DNA from: Micromonospora sp. WMMA1363
GTDB taxonomy: Bacteria > Actinomycetota > Actinomycetes > Mycobacteriales > Micromonosporaceae
Assembly (NCBI RefSeq): GCF_030345795.1
Contig: NZ_JAUALB010000001.1
Coordinates: 4,952,001 to 5,016,000 of the forward strand
Reading direction: 5' to 3'
DNA length: 64,000 nt
Below are positions 33,866 to 42,434 of this stretch, one piece after another. Within the stretch, counting starts at the first letter, position 1, and each line of letters opens with the position of its first letter. A program made the translations under genes and the position numbers. The notes below the pieces were generated by a model, which had not been told where the DNA came from, searched no databases, and worked only from the letters and a program-made list of their open reading frames with translations.

Positions 33866-34519
33866 GTGTGTTCGCCAGGTGCCGCCCCGCCGACCGTTGG
33901 CGGTGAGCAGGTTGACGTCGGTGTCGGGCCCTGGACGGGCGACCCGCCGGACGACCCGCGGTATGACCCGGAGCTGGTCGCCACCGGTGACCGGCGCAAC
34001 GTGGTCGACCGGTACCGCTACTGGCGGCGCGAGGCGATCGTGGCGGACTTGGACCGGCGCCGACACGCGTTCCATGTGGCAATCGAAAACTGGCAACACG
34101 ACCTCAACATCGGCACGGTGGTCCGCAACGCCAACGCGTTCCTCGCCGCCGAGGTCCACATCGTCGGCAGGCGCCGGTGGAACCGGCGGGGCGCGATGGT
34201 GACCGATCGCTACCAGCACGTCCGGCACCACGAGACGATCGAGAGCCTCGTCGCCTGGGCGGCCGGCGTGGGCCTGCCTCTGGTCGGTATCGACAACCTG
34301 CCCGGCTCCCGACCGTTGGAGACCACCACGCTGCCCCGGCGATGCGTCCTGCTCTTCGGCCAGGAGGGGCCGGGCCTGTCCGACGCCGCCCGGACCGCCT
34401 GCGACCAGCTCTTCTCCATCGCCCAGTACGGCTCCACCCGGTCGATCAACGCCGGGGTGGCCAGTGGCATCGCCATGCATGCCTGGATCCGCGCGTACGC
34501 CGAGCGGCCGCCGGTCTGA
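33866..34519 (+). CDS. SpoU/TrmH-family RNA 2'-O-methyltransferase
   Basis: Knotted SPOUT methyltransferase of 217 residues with the three SpoU motifs: NIGTVVRNANAFLAAEVHI near 81, LFGQEGPGLSDAAR near 167 and SIAQYGSTRSINAGVASGIAMH near 185. The catalytic Arg and Asn are present. The target could be a tRNA or rRNA ribose and cannot be read. The GTG at 33866 is the first start after the previous stop; the open frame upstream overlaps that gene and is not used. Confidence 0.9.
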   Translation: MCSPGAAPPTVGGEQVDVGVGPWTGDPPDDPRYDPELVATGDRRNVVDRYRYWRREAIVADLDRRRHAFHVAIENWQHDLNIGTVVRNANAFLAAEVHIVGRRRWNRRGAMVTDRYQHVRHHETIESLVAWAAGVGLPLVGIDNLPGSRPLETTTLPRRCVLLFGQEGPGLSDAARTACDQLFSIAQYGSTRSINAGVASGIAMHAWIRAYAERPPV

Positions 34520-34719
34520 ACGGTGGTCGGCGCGGTGTGCCGCCGGGCGCCCGTTTGATCGCCGGCGCGGTGTGCTGTCGGCCCGGACGATCACCGGCGC
34601 GGTGTGCTGCCGACGGTGCGTCGCCGGTCGCGGGCCGCGGGGCGCTTGCTGGTTACGGCTGGTAAACCGAAAGTGGCGCTTCGCTTGACGTCGGAGGTCG
34701 CCAGGGTGACGGTGGGGTG

Positions 34720-35418
34720 GTGAGCGTCGAGGTGAGTTGTCCCCGGTGCGGCGGCGCGGTCCGCCCGCCGGACCTCATGCATTCGGAGTCACGGTGCCTA
34801 CGGTGCGGTCCGGTCCCGCCGCTGCACGTGCCGGAGCACATCGGGGCGGAGATCGTGGCCAGCGTCGTCGACCGGGTCACCGTCGACGCCGAGCCGCCGC
34901 ACCGGCCGGCGGTGCCGTTGTGGTGCCCGTGGCCGTTGCCGCAGGGCTGGACAATGACCGGGGTCGCGTACGCCGGCGACGACCGCACCGGGGTGCGCGC
35001 CACGGTGGTCGCCTGTGCCGGGCCGGAGCCGCTCGGCGGCGGTCCGGCCGACCTGCTCTTCGTCGCCGAGGAACCGGGCGTCGGACTGGGCACGCGCTTC
35101 GCCGGCATCATCGGGCCGGACCCGGGGCCGCAGCTCGCCGAGGCGTTGACCGGCCCGGGTCCGGGGCATCCGGAGCACCACGGGCAGGCCCGGATCCGGG
35201 TGGCCGGCCACCCGACTCCACTGTGGCTCGCGAACTCGCCGACGGATCGAAGCGCGTACGCCGGTGAGGCTCGGGGAATGTGGCTGTATGCGATAGCCTG
35301 GCCGGCGAGTGCGGGACATCTGCTCGCCGAGGACGTGGTGCTGCACGACCTCTCCGAGTGGACGCCACCCGGGCTCGTGTACGGCGCACCGTCTCCGTAC
35401 CTGCACGGGAAGGCTTGA
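34720..35418 (+). CDS. DUF6758-type conserved protein with N-terminal zinc ribbon
   Basis: Soluble protein of about 232 residues. Four cysteines in CPRCGG and CLRCGP (residues about 6-30) form a likely zinc ribbon. The rest is conserved in actinobacteria without known function: WCPWPLPQGWTMTGVAYAGD near 67 and EARGMWLYAIAWPASAGHLL near 186. Either of two adjacent GTG codons (34717, 34720) could start it. The small membrane protein and PH-domain genes follow. Confidence 0.75.
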   Translation: MSVEVSCPRCGGAVRPPDLMHSESRCLRCGPVPPLHVPEHIGAEIVASVVDRVTVDAEPPHRPAVPLWCPWPLPQGWTMTGVAYAGDDRTGVRATVVACAGPEPLGGGPADLLFVAEEPGVGLGTRFAGIIGPDPGPQLAEALTGPGPGHPEHHGQARIRVAGHPTPLWLANSPTDRSAYAGEARGMWLYAIAWPASAGHLLAEDVVLHDLSEWTPPGLVYGAPSPYLHGKA

Positions 35419-35533
35419 CAAGTCACCCGGAATGTCGGAGAACGGACGCAGGAGTAACTGTACGACATCACGCTGATACCCTGAGTACTGCTGCGGTATT
35501 CGGACCCGGCGCCGCGCGAGAGGATGGCCCGCC

Positions 35534-35692
35534 ATGGTCAAGAAGGTCTTCACCTGGGCCGGCATCGCATTCTTGATCTTCTTCGTCGCCTACCGGCCGA
35601 ACTCCGCCGCCGACGTCTTCAAGTCCCTGGGGGGCGGCATCGTGGACATCGCCCAGGGGTTCGGCGACTTCTTCACCAACATCGTCGCCTAG
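35534..35692 (+). CDS. Small conserved membrane protein
   Basis: A 52-residue protein starting MVKKVFTWAGIAFLIFFVAY, one N-terminal membrane helix with two Lys at the cytoplasmic side, followed by an amphipathic GGGIVDIAQGFGDFF segment. GC at third positions is high throughout and it stops 6 bases before the PH-domain gene, so the two are surely co-transcribed. Function unknown. Confidence 0.82.
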   Translation: MVKKVFTWAGIAFLIFFVAYRPNSAADVFKSLGGGIVDIAQGFGDFFTNIVA

Positions 35693-35698
35693 CCACCC

Positions 35699-36574
35699 AT
35701 GGGTAGCCCCTCCGGTCCACCCTTCGACCCCGACGATCCCGACCGGGAGCGCCGGGAACGAGACACGGAACCAATCCCCCGCGTCGACCCGGATGACGGT
35801 CTCGGCTACGGCTCTGATCCCGGCCGCCCCGGCGGCCCCTCCCTCTCGGACGACGCTGGTCTTGGTGACGGTCCGGGCTACCCGGGCGAGGGTCCGTCCG
35901 GCCGGGCGTGGATCCGCGACCCCGAGGCTGGCTACCAGTCGCCTGAGATCTCCGAGGACGAACTGGCCGGCCTACGGGCCGACGCCTCCGGTATGGCGCC
36001 GCGCCGGGTGCTGCCCCTGGAGGACGAGCCGAGTTCGCTCGTCGCGCGCTATCTCTTCCCCACCGAGCGGTATCGGGGCGAGTGGAAGCGGCACTGGATT
36101 CATCTGGCCACGCCGCTACTCATCGGCGTGGCCGCCACCTTCGTGCTCGGCTACCTGTCCGGCTTCCTCGCCGGACGGGACGTGGGCGCCCTCACCACCG
36201 TCGCCGTACTGCTCTGGTTCGCGGTGATGGGCTGGGTGGCATGGCGGGTCGCCGACTGGTGGTACGACCGCTTCATCCTGACCAACAAACGGGTCATGGT
36301 GGTCAACGGCATTATCACCCGTCAGGTCGCGATGATGCCGCTGGTCCGCGTCACGGACATGAAATATGAGCAGACGCCGGCCGGGCGGGCGCTGAACTAC
36401 GGCACGTTCGTGCTGGAGTCGGCTGGCCAGGAGCAGGCGCTGCGCGAGATCAAGAATTTGCCCAACCCGAACGAACTCTACCTACGGGTCGTCGAGGAGA
36501 TGTACGAGCCGCAGGCGGTCGAGGCGCGGCTGGGCAAGGAGGCCGACGAGGCCAAGGCCGACGACGGTGCCTGA
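35699..36574 (+). CDS. Bacterial PH-domain (bPH2/DUF304) membrane protein
   Basis: A 291-residue protein. Residues 1-110 are an acidic, Pro/Gly-rich cytoplasmic region. Two membrane helices follow (about 140-160 and 166-188, LTTVAVLLWFAVMGWVAW). A bPH2 domain (about 192-275) holds YDRFILTNKRVMVVNGI and VTDMKYEQTPAGRALNYG. bPH2 domains are thought to act at the membrane, but no substrate is known. It directly follows the 52-residue membrane protein. Confidence 0.88.
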   Translation: MGSPSGPPFDPDDPDRERRERDTEPIPRVDPDDGLGYGSDPGRPGGPSLSDDAGLGDGPGYPGEGPSGRAWIRDPEAGYQSPEISEDELAGLRADASGMAPRRVLPLEDEPSSLVARYLFPTERYRGEWKRHWIHLATPLLIGVAATFVLGYLSGFLAGRDVGALTTVAVLLWFAVMGWVAWRVADWWYDRFILTNKRVMVVNGIITRQVAMMPLVRVTDMKYEQTPAGRALNYGTFVLESAGQEQALREIKNLPNPNELYLRVVEEMYEPQAVEARLGKEADEAKADDGA

Positions 36575-36771
36575 GGGCTGCTGCCCGAACATCGAATGAC
36601 CGCACACCATTCTCGGTGGGAACCCGCCGGGCGGGACGCGGTGCGGAGGTGGATCGTGGCAAGCAGTGATCTTCGGGAGGAGGCGTCCCGTGAGTTCGTG
36701 GCGACGGTGGGATCCGGCGACCGGGCAGACGACCGAGCCGCCCAGCGCCCACCGCCGGGTAGCGTCGGGCG

Positions 36772-37626
36772 ATGAGCACGCGGATCGACCTGCACGCCCA
36801 CTCCACCGCCAGCGACGGCACGCTCACCCCCGCCGAGCTGGTCCGGGCGGCGGCGGAGGCCGCCCTCGACGTCGTCGCGATCACCGATCACGACACCGTC
36901 GCCGGCTGGGAACCGGCCGTCCGTGCGCTGCCGCCCGGGCTGTGCCTGATACGCGGAGCGGAGCTGTCCTGCCGATGGTACGGCGAGGAGCCTCCGGTAC
37001 CGCTGCACCTGCTCGCGTACCTCTTCGACCCGCACGCCCCGGAACTGGTCGCGGAACTGGCCCGGGTGCGCCGTGCCCGCGAGGAACGCGGTGCGCGGAT
37101 CGTCCGGCTGCTACAGGCGGACGGCGTCGACGTGAGCTGGCCGGAGATCCTGGCCGGGGCGGGCGGCGGGACAGTCGGCCGGCCGCACATCGCCCAAGCG
37201 CTCATCCGGGCCGGGCTGGTCGCCACCACCACCGAGGCGTTCGGCCCGCACTGGCTGGGTGGGCGATATCGACTACCCAAGGAGGACATCGACGTCTTCC
37301 GCGCGGTCCGGCTGGTCCGCGCGGCCGGCGGGGTACCGGTCTTCGCCCACCCGCGCGCCACCAGGCGGGGGCGGATCGTGCCCGACGCGCTGATCGCGGA
37401 CCTCGCCGCCGCCGGGCTGATGGGGCTGGAGGCCGATCACGAGGACCACTCGCCCGCCGAGCGGGCGCACGTCCACGCCCTCGCCGCCGAGCTGGGCCTG
37501 CTGACGACCGGATCGTCCGACTTCCACGGCACGCACAAGACGGTCCGTCTGGGGGCGTTCACCACCGGTGACGAGGCGTACGAGCGGATCGCCGCAGCCG
37601 GGGTGACCGAGGTCGCTTCCGGGTGA
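36772..37626 (+). CDS. PHP-domain metal-dependent phosphoesterase
   Basis: Polymerase/histidinol-phosphatase-type hydrolase of 284 residues. Metal ligands are visible in IDLHAHSTASDG near 5, ITDHDTVAGW near 40, RGAELSC near 61, FAHPRA near 191 and SSDFHG near 247. Relatives (e.g. YciV/RNase AM) hydrolyse nucleoside 3',5'-bisphosphates or trim RNA 5' ends; that activity is plausible but not proven here. The ATG at 36772 opens directly at the first motif. Confidence 0.9.
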   Translation: MSTRIDLHAHSTASDGTLTPAELVRAAAEAALDVVAITDHDTVAGWEPAVRALPPGLCLIRGAELSCRWYGEEPPVPLHLLAYLFDPHAPELVAELARVRRAREERGARIVRLLQADGVDVSWPEILAGAGGGTVGRPHIAQALIRAGLVATTTEAFGPHWLGGRYRLPKEDIDVFRAVRLVRAAGGVPVFAHPRATRRGRIVPDALIADLAAAGLMGLEADHEDHSPAERAHVHALAAELGLLTTGSSDFHGTHKTVRLGAFTTGDEAYERIAAAGVTEVASG

Positions 37627-37666
37627 TCCGAGTTGCCAGCCGTGATCGCACCGCTAGGTTGTTCGG

Positions 37667-38281
37667 GTGGATCTCAAGCTCTTCGGTGAGGTTTTCGTGA
37701 CCTTGCTGGTGATCGTCGACCCGCCGGGCATGATGCCCATCTTCCTCGCGTTGACCGGTCCGCTGGCGGCGCGGGACCGGAACCGGGCCGCGTGGCAGGC
37801 GGTCGCGCTCGCGCTCGGGGTGATCGTGATCTTCGCGGTGGCCGGGCAGACCCTGCTCGACTACCTGCATGTGGACCTGCCCGCGCTCCAGGCCGCCGGC
37901 GGACTGCTGCTGGTGCTCGTCGCTCTCGAACTGCTGACCGGTAAGGCGGACGACCCCAGCCAGCAGGCCACCTCGAACATCGCGCTGGTGCCGCTGGGCA
38001 CCCCGCTGCTCGCCGGCCCCGGTGCCATCGTCGCCACCATGCTCTTCGTGCAGCAGGCCGACGGCGCAGCCGACGTCACCGCGATCGCGGCCGCCATCGT
38101 CGCGGTGATGCTCGCGGTCTGGGTGGTGCTGCGCTTCTCCGGCGGCATCGTCAAGGTGCTGCGCCCCGGTGGGATCGAGGTATTGACCCGGATCGCCGGT
38201 CTGCTCCTGGCCGCGATCGCGGTGCAGCTCATCGCCGACGCGGTGGCCGCGTTCGTGGAGCAGTACGCGACCATGGTCTGA
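37667..38281 (+). CDS. MarC-family integral membrane protein
   Basis: Membrane protein of 204 residues with six helices, the first containing the family motif TLLVIVDPPGMMPIFLAL (about 12-29) and the fourth ALVPLGTPLLAGPGAIVATML (about 105-125). The MarC family was once linked to multiple antibiotic resistance, but that link has been withdrawn; transport substrate unknown. The GTG start is close after the PHP gene and the two may be co-transcribed. Confidence 0.92.
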   Translation: MDLKLFGEVFVTLLVIVDPPGMMPIFLALTGPLAARDRNRAAWQAVALALGVIVIFAVAGQTLLDYLHVDLPALQAAGGLLLVLVALELLTGKADDPSQQATSNIALVPLGTPLLAGPGAIVATMLFVQQADGAADVTAIAAAIVAVMLAVWVVLRFSGGIVKVLRPGGIEVLTRIAGLLLAAIAVQLIADAVAAFVEQYATMV

Positions 38282-38312
38282 TCCGGTCGGGGGTGGATGG
38301 CAGGATCACGGT

Positions 38313-39230
38313 GTGCGACGACCCTCCTCCGCCGGACGACCATCCACGGCCACCCCCCGGCCCCGCGGCCCGGAGCCCGAGCAGCTCGGCTTCGAGGGCA
38401 TGCCGGAGCGGCTGTTCGTCTGCACCCCCAGCCGGCTCGGGGCCTACGCCGACTGCCCCCGGCGCTACCGCTACTCGTACCTGGACCGACCAGCCCCACC
38501 GAAGGGCCCGCCGTGGGCGCACAACTCGCTCGGCGCCAGTGTCCACACCGCCCTGAAGAACTGGTTCGCCCTGCCCGCCGCGCGGCGTCGCCCGGAAGTG
38601 GTGGGCACCCTGCTCAAGGGCACCTGGGTCCGCGACGGGTACCGCGACGACGAGCAGGAGCGGGCCGCCTACCGGCGGGCGCTGAGCTGGCTCGAGGCGT
38701 ACGTCGAGACGCTGGACCCGAGCGCCGACCCGGTGGGCGTGGAGCGGGTGGTCGCGGTGAAGACCGGGGTGCTGGCCTTCAACGGCCGCGCCGACCGCAT
38801 CGACTCCCGACCCGGACCGGTCGGCCCCGAACTTGTCATCGTGGACTACAAGACCGGCCGCAGCGGGCTGGACGCGGACGACGCGCGGGGCTCGCAGGCG
38901 TTGGCGCTCTACGCGTACGCGGCCGAGCGGACGTTCCGTCGCCCGTGCCACCGGGTGGAGCTGCACCACCTGCCGACCGGGACGGTAGCCGCGCACGAGC
39001 ACACCGCCGAGTCGCTTGCCCGGCAACTCACCCGGGCCGAGCAGACCGCCCGGGACATCATGGCCGCCGAGCGTGCGGTCGCCGGCGGCGCCGATCCGGA
39101 CCAGTCCTTTCCTGTCACACCCGGGCCGCGCTGTGGCTGGTGCGACTACCGGCGCTCCTGCCCGGCCGGGGCGCAGACCCCGGGCAAGGAGCCGTGGGCC
39201 GCCCTCGCACGGACGCCGGACGGGGCCTGA
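38313..39230 (+). CDS. RecB-family PD-(D/E)XK nuclease with Fe-S cysteines
   Basis: Cas4/AddB-like single-domain nuclease of 305 residues. The nuclease core shows FNGRADRIDSR near 151 (catalytic Asp) and LVIVDYKTGRSG near 170 (D-x-K). A first Cys (YADCPRRYRYSYLDRP near 48) and three near the end (RCGWCDYRRSCPA near 270) are the four ligands of a [4Fe-4S] cluster as in AddB and Cas4. Stand-alone forms are widespread in actinobacteria and presumably act in DNA repair. There is no CRISPR array nearby. Confidence 0.88.
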   Translation: MRRPSSAGRPSTATPRPRGPEPEQLGFEGMPERLFVCTPSRLGAYADCPRRYRYSYLDRPAPPKGPPWAHNSLGASVHTALKNWFALPAARRRPEVVGTLLKGTWVRDGYRDDEQERAAYRRALSWLEAYVETLDPSADPVGVERVVAVKTGVLAFNGRADRIDSRPGPVGPELVIVDYKTGRSGLDADDARGSQALALYAYAAERTFRRPCHRVELHHLPTGTVAAHEHTAESLARQLTRAEQTARDIMAAERAVAGGADPDQSFPVTPGPRCGWCDYRRSCPAGAQTPGKEPWAALARTPDGA

Positions 39231-39308
39231 CGCCCGACGCCGGGTTCGGGGGCGCCGGGGCGAACGCGGTGAGCGACCGGGTTGTCGAGGACGGTGAACG
39301 ACCGGCCC

Positions 39309-39743
39309 TCACCGTCGGACGTCGGCGGAGCGGTGGACCTGGCAGGTGGGGCAGAGCCCCCAGAACGTCACTTCCGCCTCGTCCACCTCGAACCCGTGCG
39401 CGGGGTGCGGGTCGAGGCAGGGCGCGCTGCCGACAGCGCAGTCGATATCGGCGATCTCGCCGCAGCCCCGGCAGACCACGTGGTGGTGGTTGTCGCCGGC
39501 CCGGGCCTCGTAGCGGGCCGGGCTGCCCGCGGGTTCGATCCGGCGGGACAGGCCGGCCCGGGACAACGCGCCGAGCACGTCGTAGACCGCCTGGGTGGAG
39601 ACCGAGTCGAGGCGCTCCCGGACCCGGCGGGTGATCTCCTCCACCTCGAGGTGGCCGCCCGAGGCCAGCACCTCGAGGACGGCGAGGCGCGGCCGGGTGA
39701 CCCGAAGGCCCTTCGACCGGAGCAACTCCTCACCACTGGACAT
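39309..39743 (-). CDS. fur: Fur-family metalloregulator
   Basis: Metal- or peroxide-sensing repressor of 144 residues: N-terminal winged helix (EELLRSKGLRVTRPRLAVLEVL near 5), the metal-binding stretch DNHHHVVCRGCGEI near 83, and a C-terminal CPTCQVHRS zinc site. The type resembles actinobacterial FurA/CatR, which normally represses an adjacent katG; there is no catalase gene here. The ATG at 39743 was chosen because the upstream extension is not conserved. Confidence 0.92.
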   Translation of the reverse strand: MSSGEELLRSKGLRVTRPRLAVLEVLASGGHLEVEEITRRVRERLDSVSTQAVYDVLGALSRAGLSRRIEPAGSPARYEARAGDNHHHVVCRGCGEIADIDCAVGSAPCLDPHPAHGFEVDEAEVTFWGLCPTCQVHRSADVRR

Positions 39744-39935
39744 GTGCCAATGACAGCACGCGGGTGGGAGGTCGACAACCGAGCTCCCGAACGTGGTCGC
39801 CACGACCACCGCCGGAACGGGGAAGCACGTGAACCGGTCCGGGCGGGGGCGCGTGTAGCCCCGGTGAGAGTCCTGGGCGGGTGGGCCGGCGCACCGTAGG
39901 CTGACCTCCCGCGATCGCGTCTGCCGGAGGTGCCG

Positions 39936-40418
39936 ATGTTCAAGGAGATCCAGGGTCTACCGGTGCATGCGCTGGTCGTACACGCGGTCGTGGTGTTCGT
40001 ACCGCTGCTCGCGCTGCTGTCGATCGCGTACGTGGCGCTGCCCCGGTTCCGGTCCCGCATCGACTGGGCGATCGTGCTGCTGGCGGTGGCGGCGCCGGTC
40101 ACCGCCTGGGTGGCGGTGCAGTCCGGCGAGGCGCTGACCGACGTGTTCGTCGCCCGCGGACTGCAGGGCCCGATCGTCGATCAGATCTTCGAACACTCGC
40201 GGTACGGCGACCTCCTGTTTCGGTACGTGCTGCCGTTGGCCGTGGCCGCCGTCCTGCTGCTCGTGGTGACCAGCGGTCACCCCCGTGTCCCGAAGCTTCC
40301 GTTCTGGGCGACCCCGGCGTTGTCGGTGGTGGTGGTCGTCCTGGCCGGCGTCAGCCTCGTGTACGTCTACCTCACCGGCCACTCCGGTGCCGAGGCGGTC
40401 TGGGGCAACACCCTCTGA
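39936..40418 (+). CDS. DUF2231 membrane protein
   Basis: A 160-residue protein of the DUF2231 family with four membrane helices and the signature GLPVHALVVHAVVVFVPL near 7. A GGAGG site at 39926-39930 selects the ATG at 39936 over a GTG at 39930. Function unknown; the two conserved His may bind haem or metal, which is inference. Confidence 0.88.
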   Translation: MFKEIQGLPVHALVVHAVVVFVPLLALLSIAYVALPRFRSRIDWAIVLLAVAAPVTAWVAVQSGEALTDVFVARGLQGPIVDQIFEHSRYGDLLFRYVLPLAVAAVLLLVVTSGHPRVPKLPFWATPALSVVVVVLAGVSLVYVYLTGHSGAEAVWGNTL

Positions 40419-40424
40419 CCCGGC

Positions 40425-40766
40425 TCAGAAGATCAACCGCGAGCAGAGCAGGCACATCAGCACCAGCAGCACCATGCCGGCCACGGCGGCGACGGTCCAG
40501 GTGACGTGCTGTGCCCGCTGCTCGGCCAGATCCAGCTCGGCCAGGTCCTGCGGGGGGAGTCGCCGGGGCGGTGGCGGCTGCACGTGTAGCGGTGGGCGCC
40601 AACCGGTCGGTGGAGGCGTGGTCGGCGGCGGACCGGCGTATCCGCCGGGCGTCGGGTGGGCCGCCGGCCGGTACGCGGCGGGCTCGTCGGGGGCGGCCGG
40701 CTGGTCCCCCGGCCCCGGGTCGGGCCGTCGCCAGTAGTCGTCCGGGGAACTGCCGGGGGTCGTCAC
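40425..40766 (-). CDS. Small proline-rich C-tail membrane protein
   Basis: A 113-residue hypothetical protein: an N-terminal Pro/Ala/Tyr-rich region (1-65), a short charged helix (LAELDLAEQRAQHVT) and one C-terminal membrane helix (about 90-109, VAAVAGMVLLVLMCLLC). The GTG at 40766 gives this compact form; longer forms read through a duplicated upstream segment. It converges with the DUF2231 gene with 6 bases between stops. Role unknown. Confidence 0.7.
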   Translation of the reverse strand: MTTPGSSPDDYWRRPDPGPGDQPAAPDEPAAYRPAAHPTPGGYAGPPPTTPPPTGWRPPLHVQPPPPRRLPPQDLAELDLAEQRAQHVTWTVAAVAGMVLLVLMCLLCSRLIF

Positions 40767-40810
40767 GCCGTCCGACGCTACCAACGCGACTGCCCATGCC
40801 GGCGAATGCG

Positions 40811-40872
40811 TGGTCGGGGCCGCCGCGCCGAGCGGGAGACGGTGGTCGGGGCCGCCGCGCCGAGCGGGAGAC
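40811..40872. repeat. 30-base near-tandem duplication
   Basis: Bases 40811-40840 recur exactly at 40843-40872. They lie in the 213-base gap between the divergent starts of the genes at 40766 and 40979, so the promoter region itself has been duplicated. Confidence 0.85.
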
Positions 40873-40978
40873 GACGGTGCCGGCGGACGCGCTCGCCGCT
40901 TCCGGACCGTGCGCCAGGTCCGCGGTGGCCGGCTGCGCCCAGCCGGCGAGCGGCGGCGCTGCGCTAGTCTTGCCGCTC

Positions 40979-41164
40979 GTGGGCACCGAGGAGCCTGGGA
41001 CATCCGGCGTGCGTGGCGACGACGACCGGCGGGTCGACCTGAGCGACGACGATTTCGTGGTGCTGCCCGAGCAGACCACCGACGACACCGACCGGGGCTG
41101 GGGCGAGCGTTCGACCGGACACGACGAGTGGCTGCTGGCCGAGCGCCCGCCGCACTGGGACTGA
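40979..41164 (+). CDS. Small acidic conserved protein
   Basis: A 61-residue acidic protein with VDLSDDDFVVLPEQTTDDT in the middle and the C-terminal motif DEWLLAERPPHWD. Small actinobacterial proteins with a similar xER-PPHW ending are common and of unknown function. The GTG at 40979 is the first start before the conserved part. Confidence 0.7.
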   Translation: MGTEEPGTSGVRGDDDRRVDLSDDDFVVLPEQTTDDTDRGWGERSTGHDEWLLAERPPHWD

Positions 41165-41184
41165 TCCGGTCGAGGCGTCACGCC

Positions 41185-41223
41185 AGGGTCCCTGGTCAAC
41201 GCGAGGCGTCAAGCAGGGACCCT
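41185..41223. terminator. Convergent-gene terminator
   Basis: AGGGTCCCTG (41185-41194) and CAGGGACCCT (41214-41223) form a 10-base perfect stem between the stops of the 61-residue protein gene and the FmdB gene. Confidence 0.7.
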
Positions 41224-41234
41224 TCCGTGGCCCC

Positions 41235-41600
41235 TCAGCTGGAGGTGCTGGCGGCCGGGGCCTTCGTCGAGCCGCCGGTGGAACCGCCGGCCGAGCCGGT
41301 CGACGACGGTGAGGAGCCGGACGTCGACGAACTGGTCGATGACGAGCCGGCGTCGCCGCTCGACGCGGCGGGCTTGTCGGCAGCGGGGCCGTTGCCGGAG
41401 TCGGAGCTGGAGTCGGAGCTGGCGGAACGGGAGTCGGTTCGGTAGAAGCCCGAGCCCTTGAACACGATGCCGACGGAGTTGAACAGCTTCCGCAGCCGCC
41501 CCTCACACGCCGGGCACTCGGTCAGCGGCTCGTCAGAGAAGGACTGCACCGCCTCGAGCTGGTGGCCGCACGTGGTGCAGGCGTACTGGTACGTGGGCAC
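41235..41600 (-). CDS. FmdB-family zinc-ribbon protein with serine-rich tail
   Basis: Putative regulatory zinc-ribbon protein of 121 residues. The N-terminal 45 residues are the FmdB ribbon: PTYQYACTTCGHQLE, then LTECPACEGRLRKLF with two CxxC knuckles. The remaining 75 residues are an almost pure Ser/Gly/Thr/Ala tail. The GTG at 41600 has a GGAGGAG site. FmdB was named from formamidase regulation in Methylophilus; a general role is unknown. Confidence 0.88.
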   Translation of the reverse strand: MPTYQYACTTCGHQLEAVQSFSDEPLTECPACEGRLRKLFNSVGIVFKGSGFYRTDSRSASSDSSSDSGNGPAADKPAASSGDAGSSSTSSSTSGSSPSSTGSAGGSTGGSTKAPAASTSS

Positions 41601-41719
41601 GTTCTCCTCCGGATCTGGCACGGCCGGGTTGGCACTCGACATCTTCGAGTGCCAATGGTGCGTCATCACCGGCGGATTCGTCCAGCGGAAGTGTGGGGCG
41701 CGACACCTGGGTGGGCCGG

Positions 41720-42349
41720 TCACACCCGCGAAGTGGGATCCAGCGCACGCAGCCCGTCGGCGGGGGTGACCACGGCACGGACCCGGCGGTCGTGCGCCTC
41801 GGCGGGCAGCGCCTCGACCAACTCGCCGTCGTGCAGCGGCACCACGGTCAACGCGGTCGACGAAACGCGGGCGAGCGCCCGGTCGTACGACCCGCCACCC
41901 CGGCCCAGCCGCACTCCCCGGCGGTCCACCGCCAGCGCCGGCACCACCACCAGCTCCGCCCCGGCCACGGCGGTCACCCCGAGCCTGGACCCGGCCGGCT
42001 CCCGCATTCCCCGCCCGGCCGGCAGCAGCGCGTCCGGTCCGGTCCAGGGCGCCCAGTCCAGGTCGAGGTCGTCGCGGAGCACCGGCAGCAGCAGCTCGCC
42101 GTCCGGCGGCAGCGCCGCGTGCAGCACCGCCGGCAGGTCCCGGCCGCCCGGCTCGGAGGCTACCGGCACGTACGCCGTCATGCGGTGCGGGCGCAGTCGG
42201 CGCACCAGCGCCACCAGGTCGGCCTGGACCCGCCCGGCGGCCGCGGCCCGTTGCGGCGCGGTCAGCGCCCGGCGGCCGGCGAGCAGCGCGGCGCGGGTTG
42301 CCCGCTTCGCGCCGGTGCGCGCTTCCGCTTCATCAGAAAAATCTGGCAC
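41720..42349 (-). CDS. 5-formyltetrahydrofolate cyclo-ligase
   Basis: ATP-dependent enzyme (MTHFS) that converts 5-formyl-THF to 5,10-methenyl-THF. The 209 residues carry the N-terminal KRATRAALLAGRRAL helix, a substrate region near 60-75 and the ATP-binding signature GVRLGRGGGSYDRAL near 150. The GTG at 42349 has an AGGAG 8 bases upstream. It is divergent from the GGDEF gene. Confidence 0.9.
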   Translation of the reverse strand: MPDFSDEAEARTGAKRATRAALLAGRRALTAPQRAAAAGRVQADLVALVRRLRPHRMTAYVPVASEPGGRDLPAVLHAALPPDGELLLPVLRDDLDLDWAPWTGPDALLPAGRGMREPAGSRLGVTAVAGAELVVVPALAVDRRGVRLGRGGGSYDRALARVSSTALTVVPLHDGELVEALPAEAHDRRVRAVVTPADGLRALDPTSRV

Positions 42350-42434
42350 CGCAACACTCCTGACGCAGCGCTCGCCGAGTGGTGGCTCTGTGTCAGCATC
42401 GCAGCATCGGCCGGCGAAGTTCCGGGGGGACCGA

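Noticed and set aside
36656..36775. A 39-codon ORF with a GGAGG site overlapping the PHP gene start by ATGA
   Set aside because: Third-position GC is clearly lower than in neighbours, the sequence shows no domain, and an overlapping frame is equally open.
39309..39743. Fur protein as a catalase-linked FurA operon
   Set aside because: No katG or other peroxidase gene is adjacent; only the regulator is supported.
40767..41003. Longer form of the proline-rich membrane protein
   Set aside because: The extra N-terminus reads through the 30-base duplication and the antisense of the small acidic protein gene.
41562..42434. Long N-terminal extension of the GGDEF protein
   Set aside because: It is the antisense of the 5-formyl-THF cyclo-ligase gene; a GTG at 42435 starts the first membrane helix.
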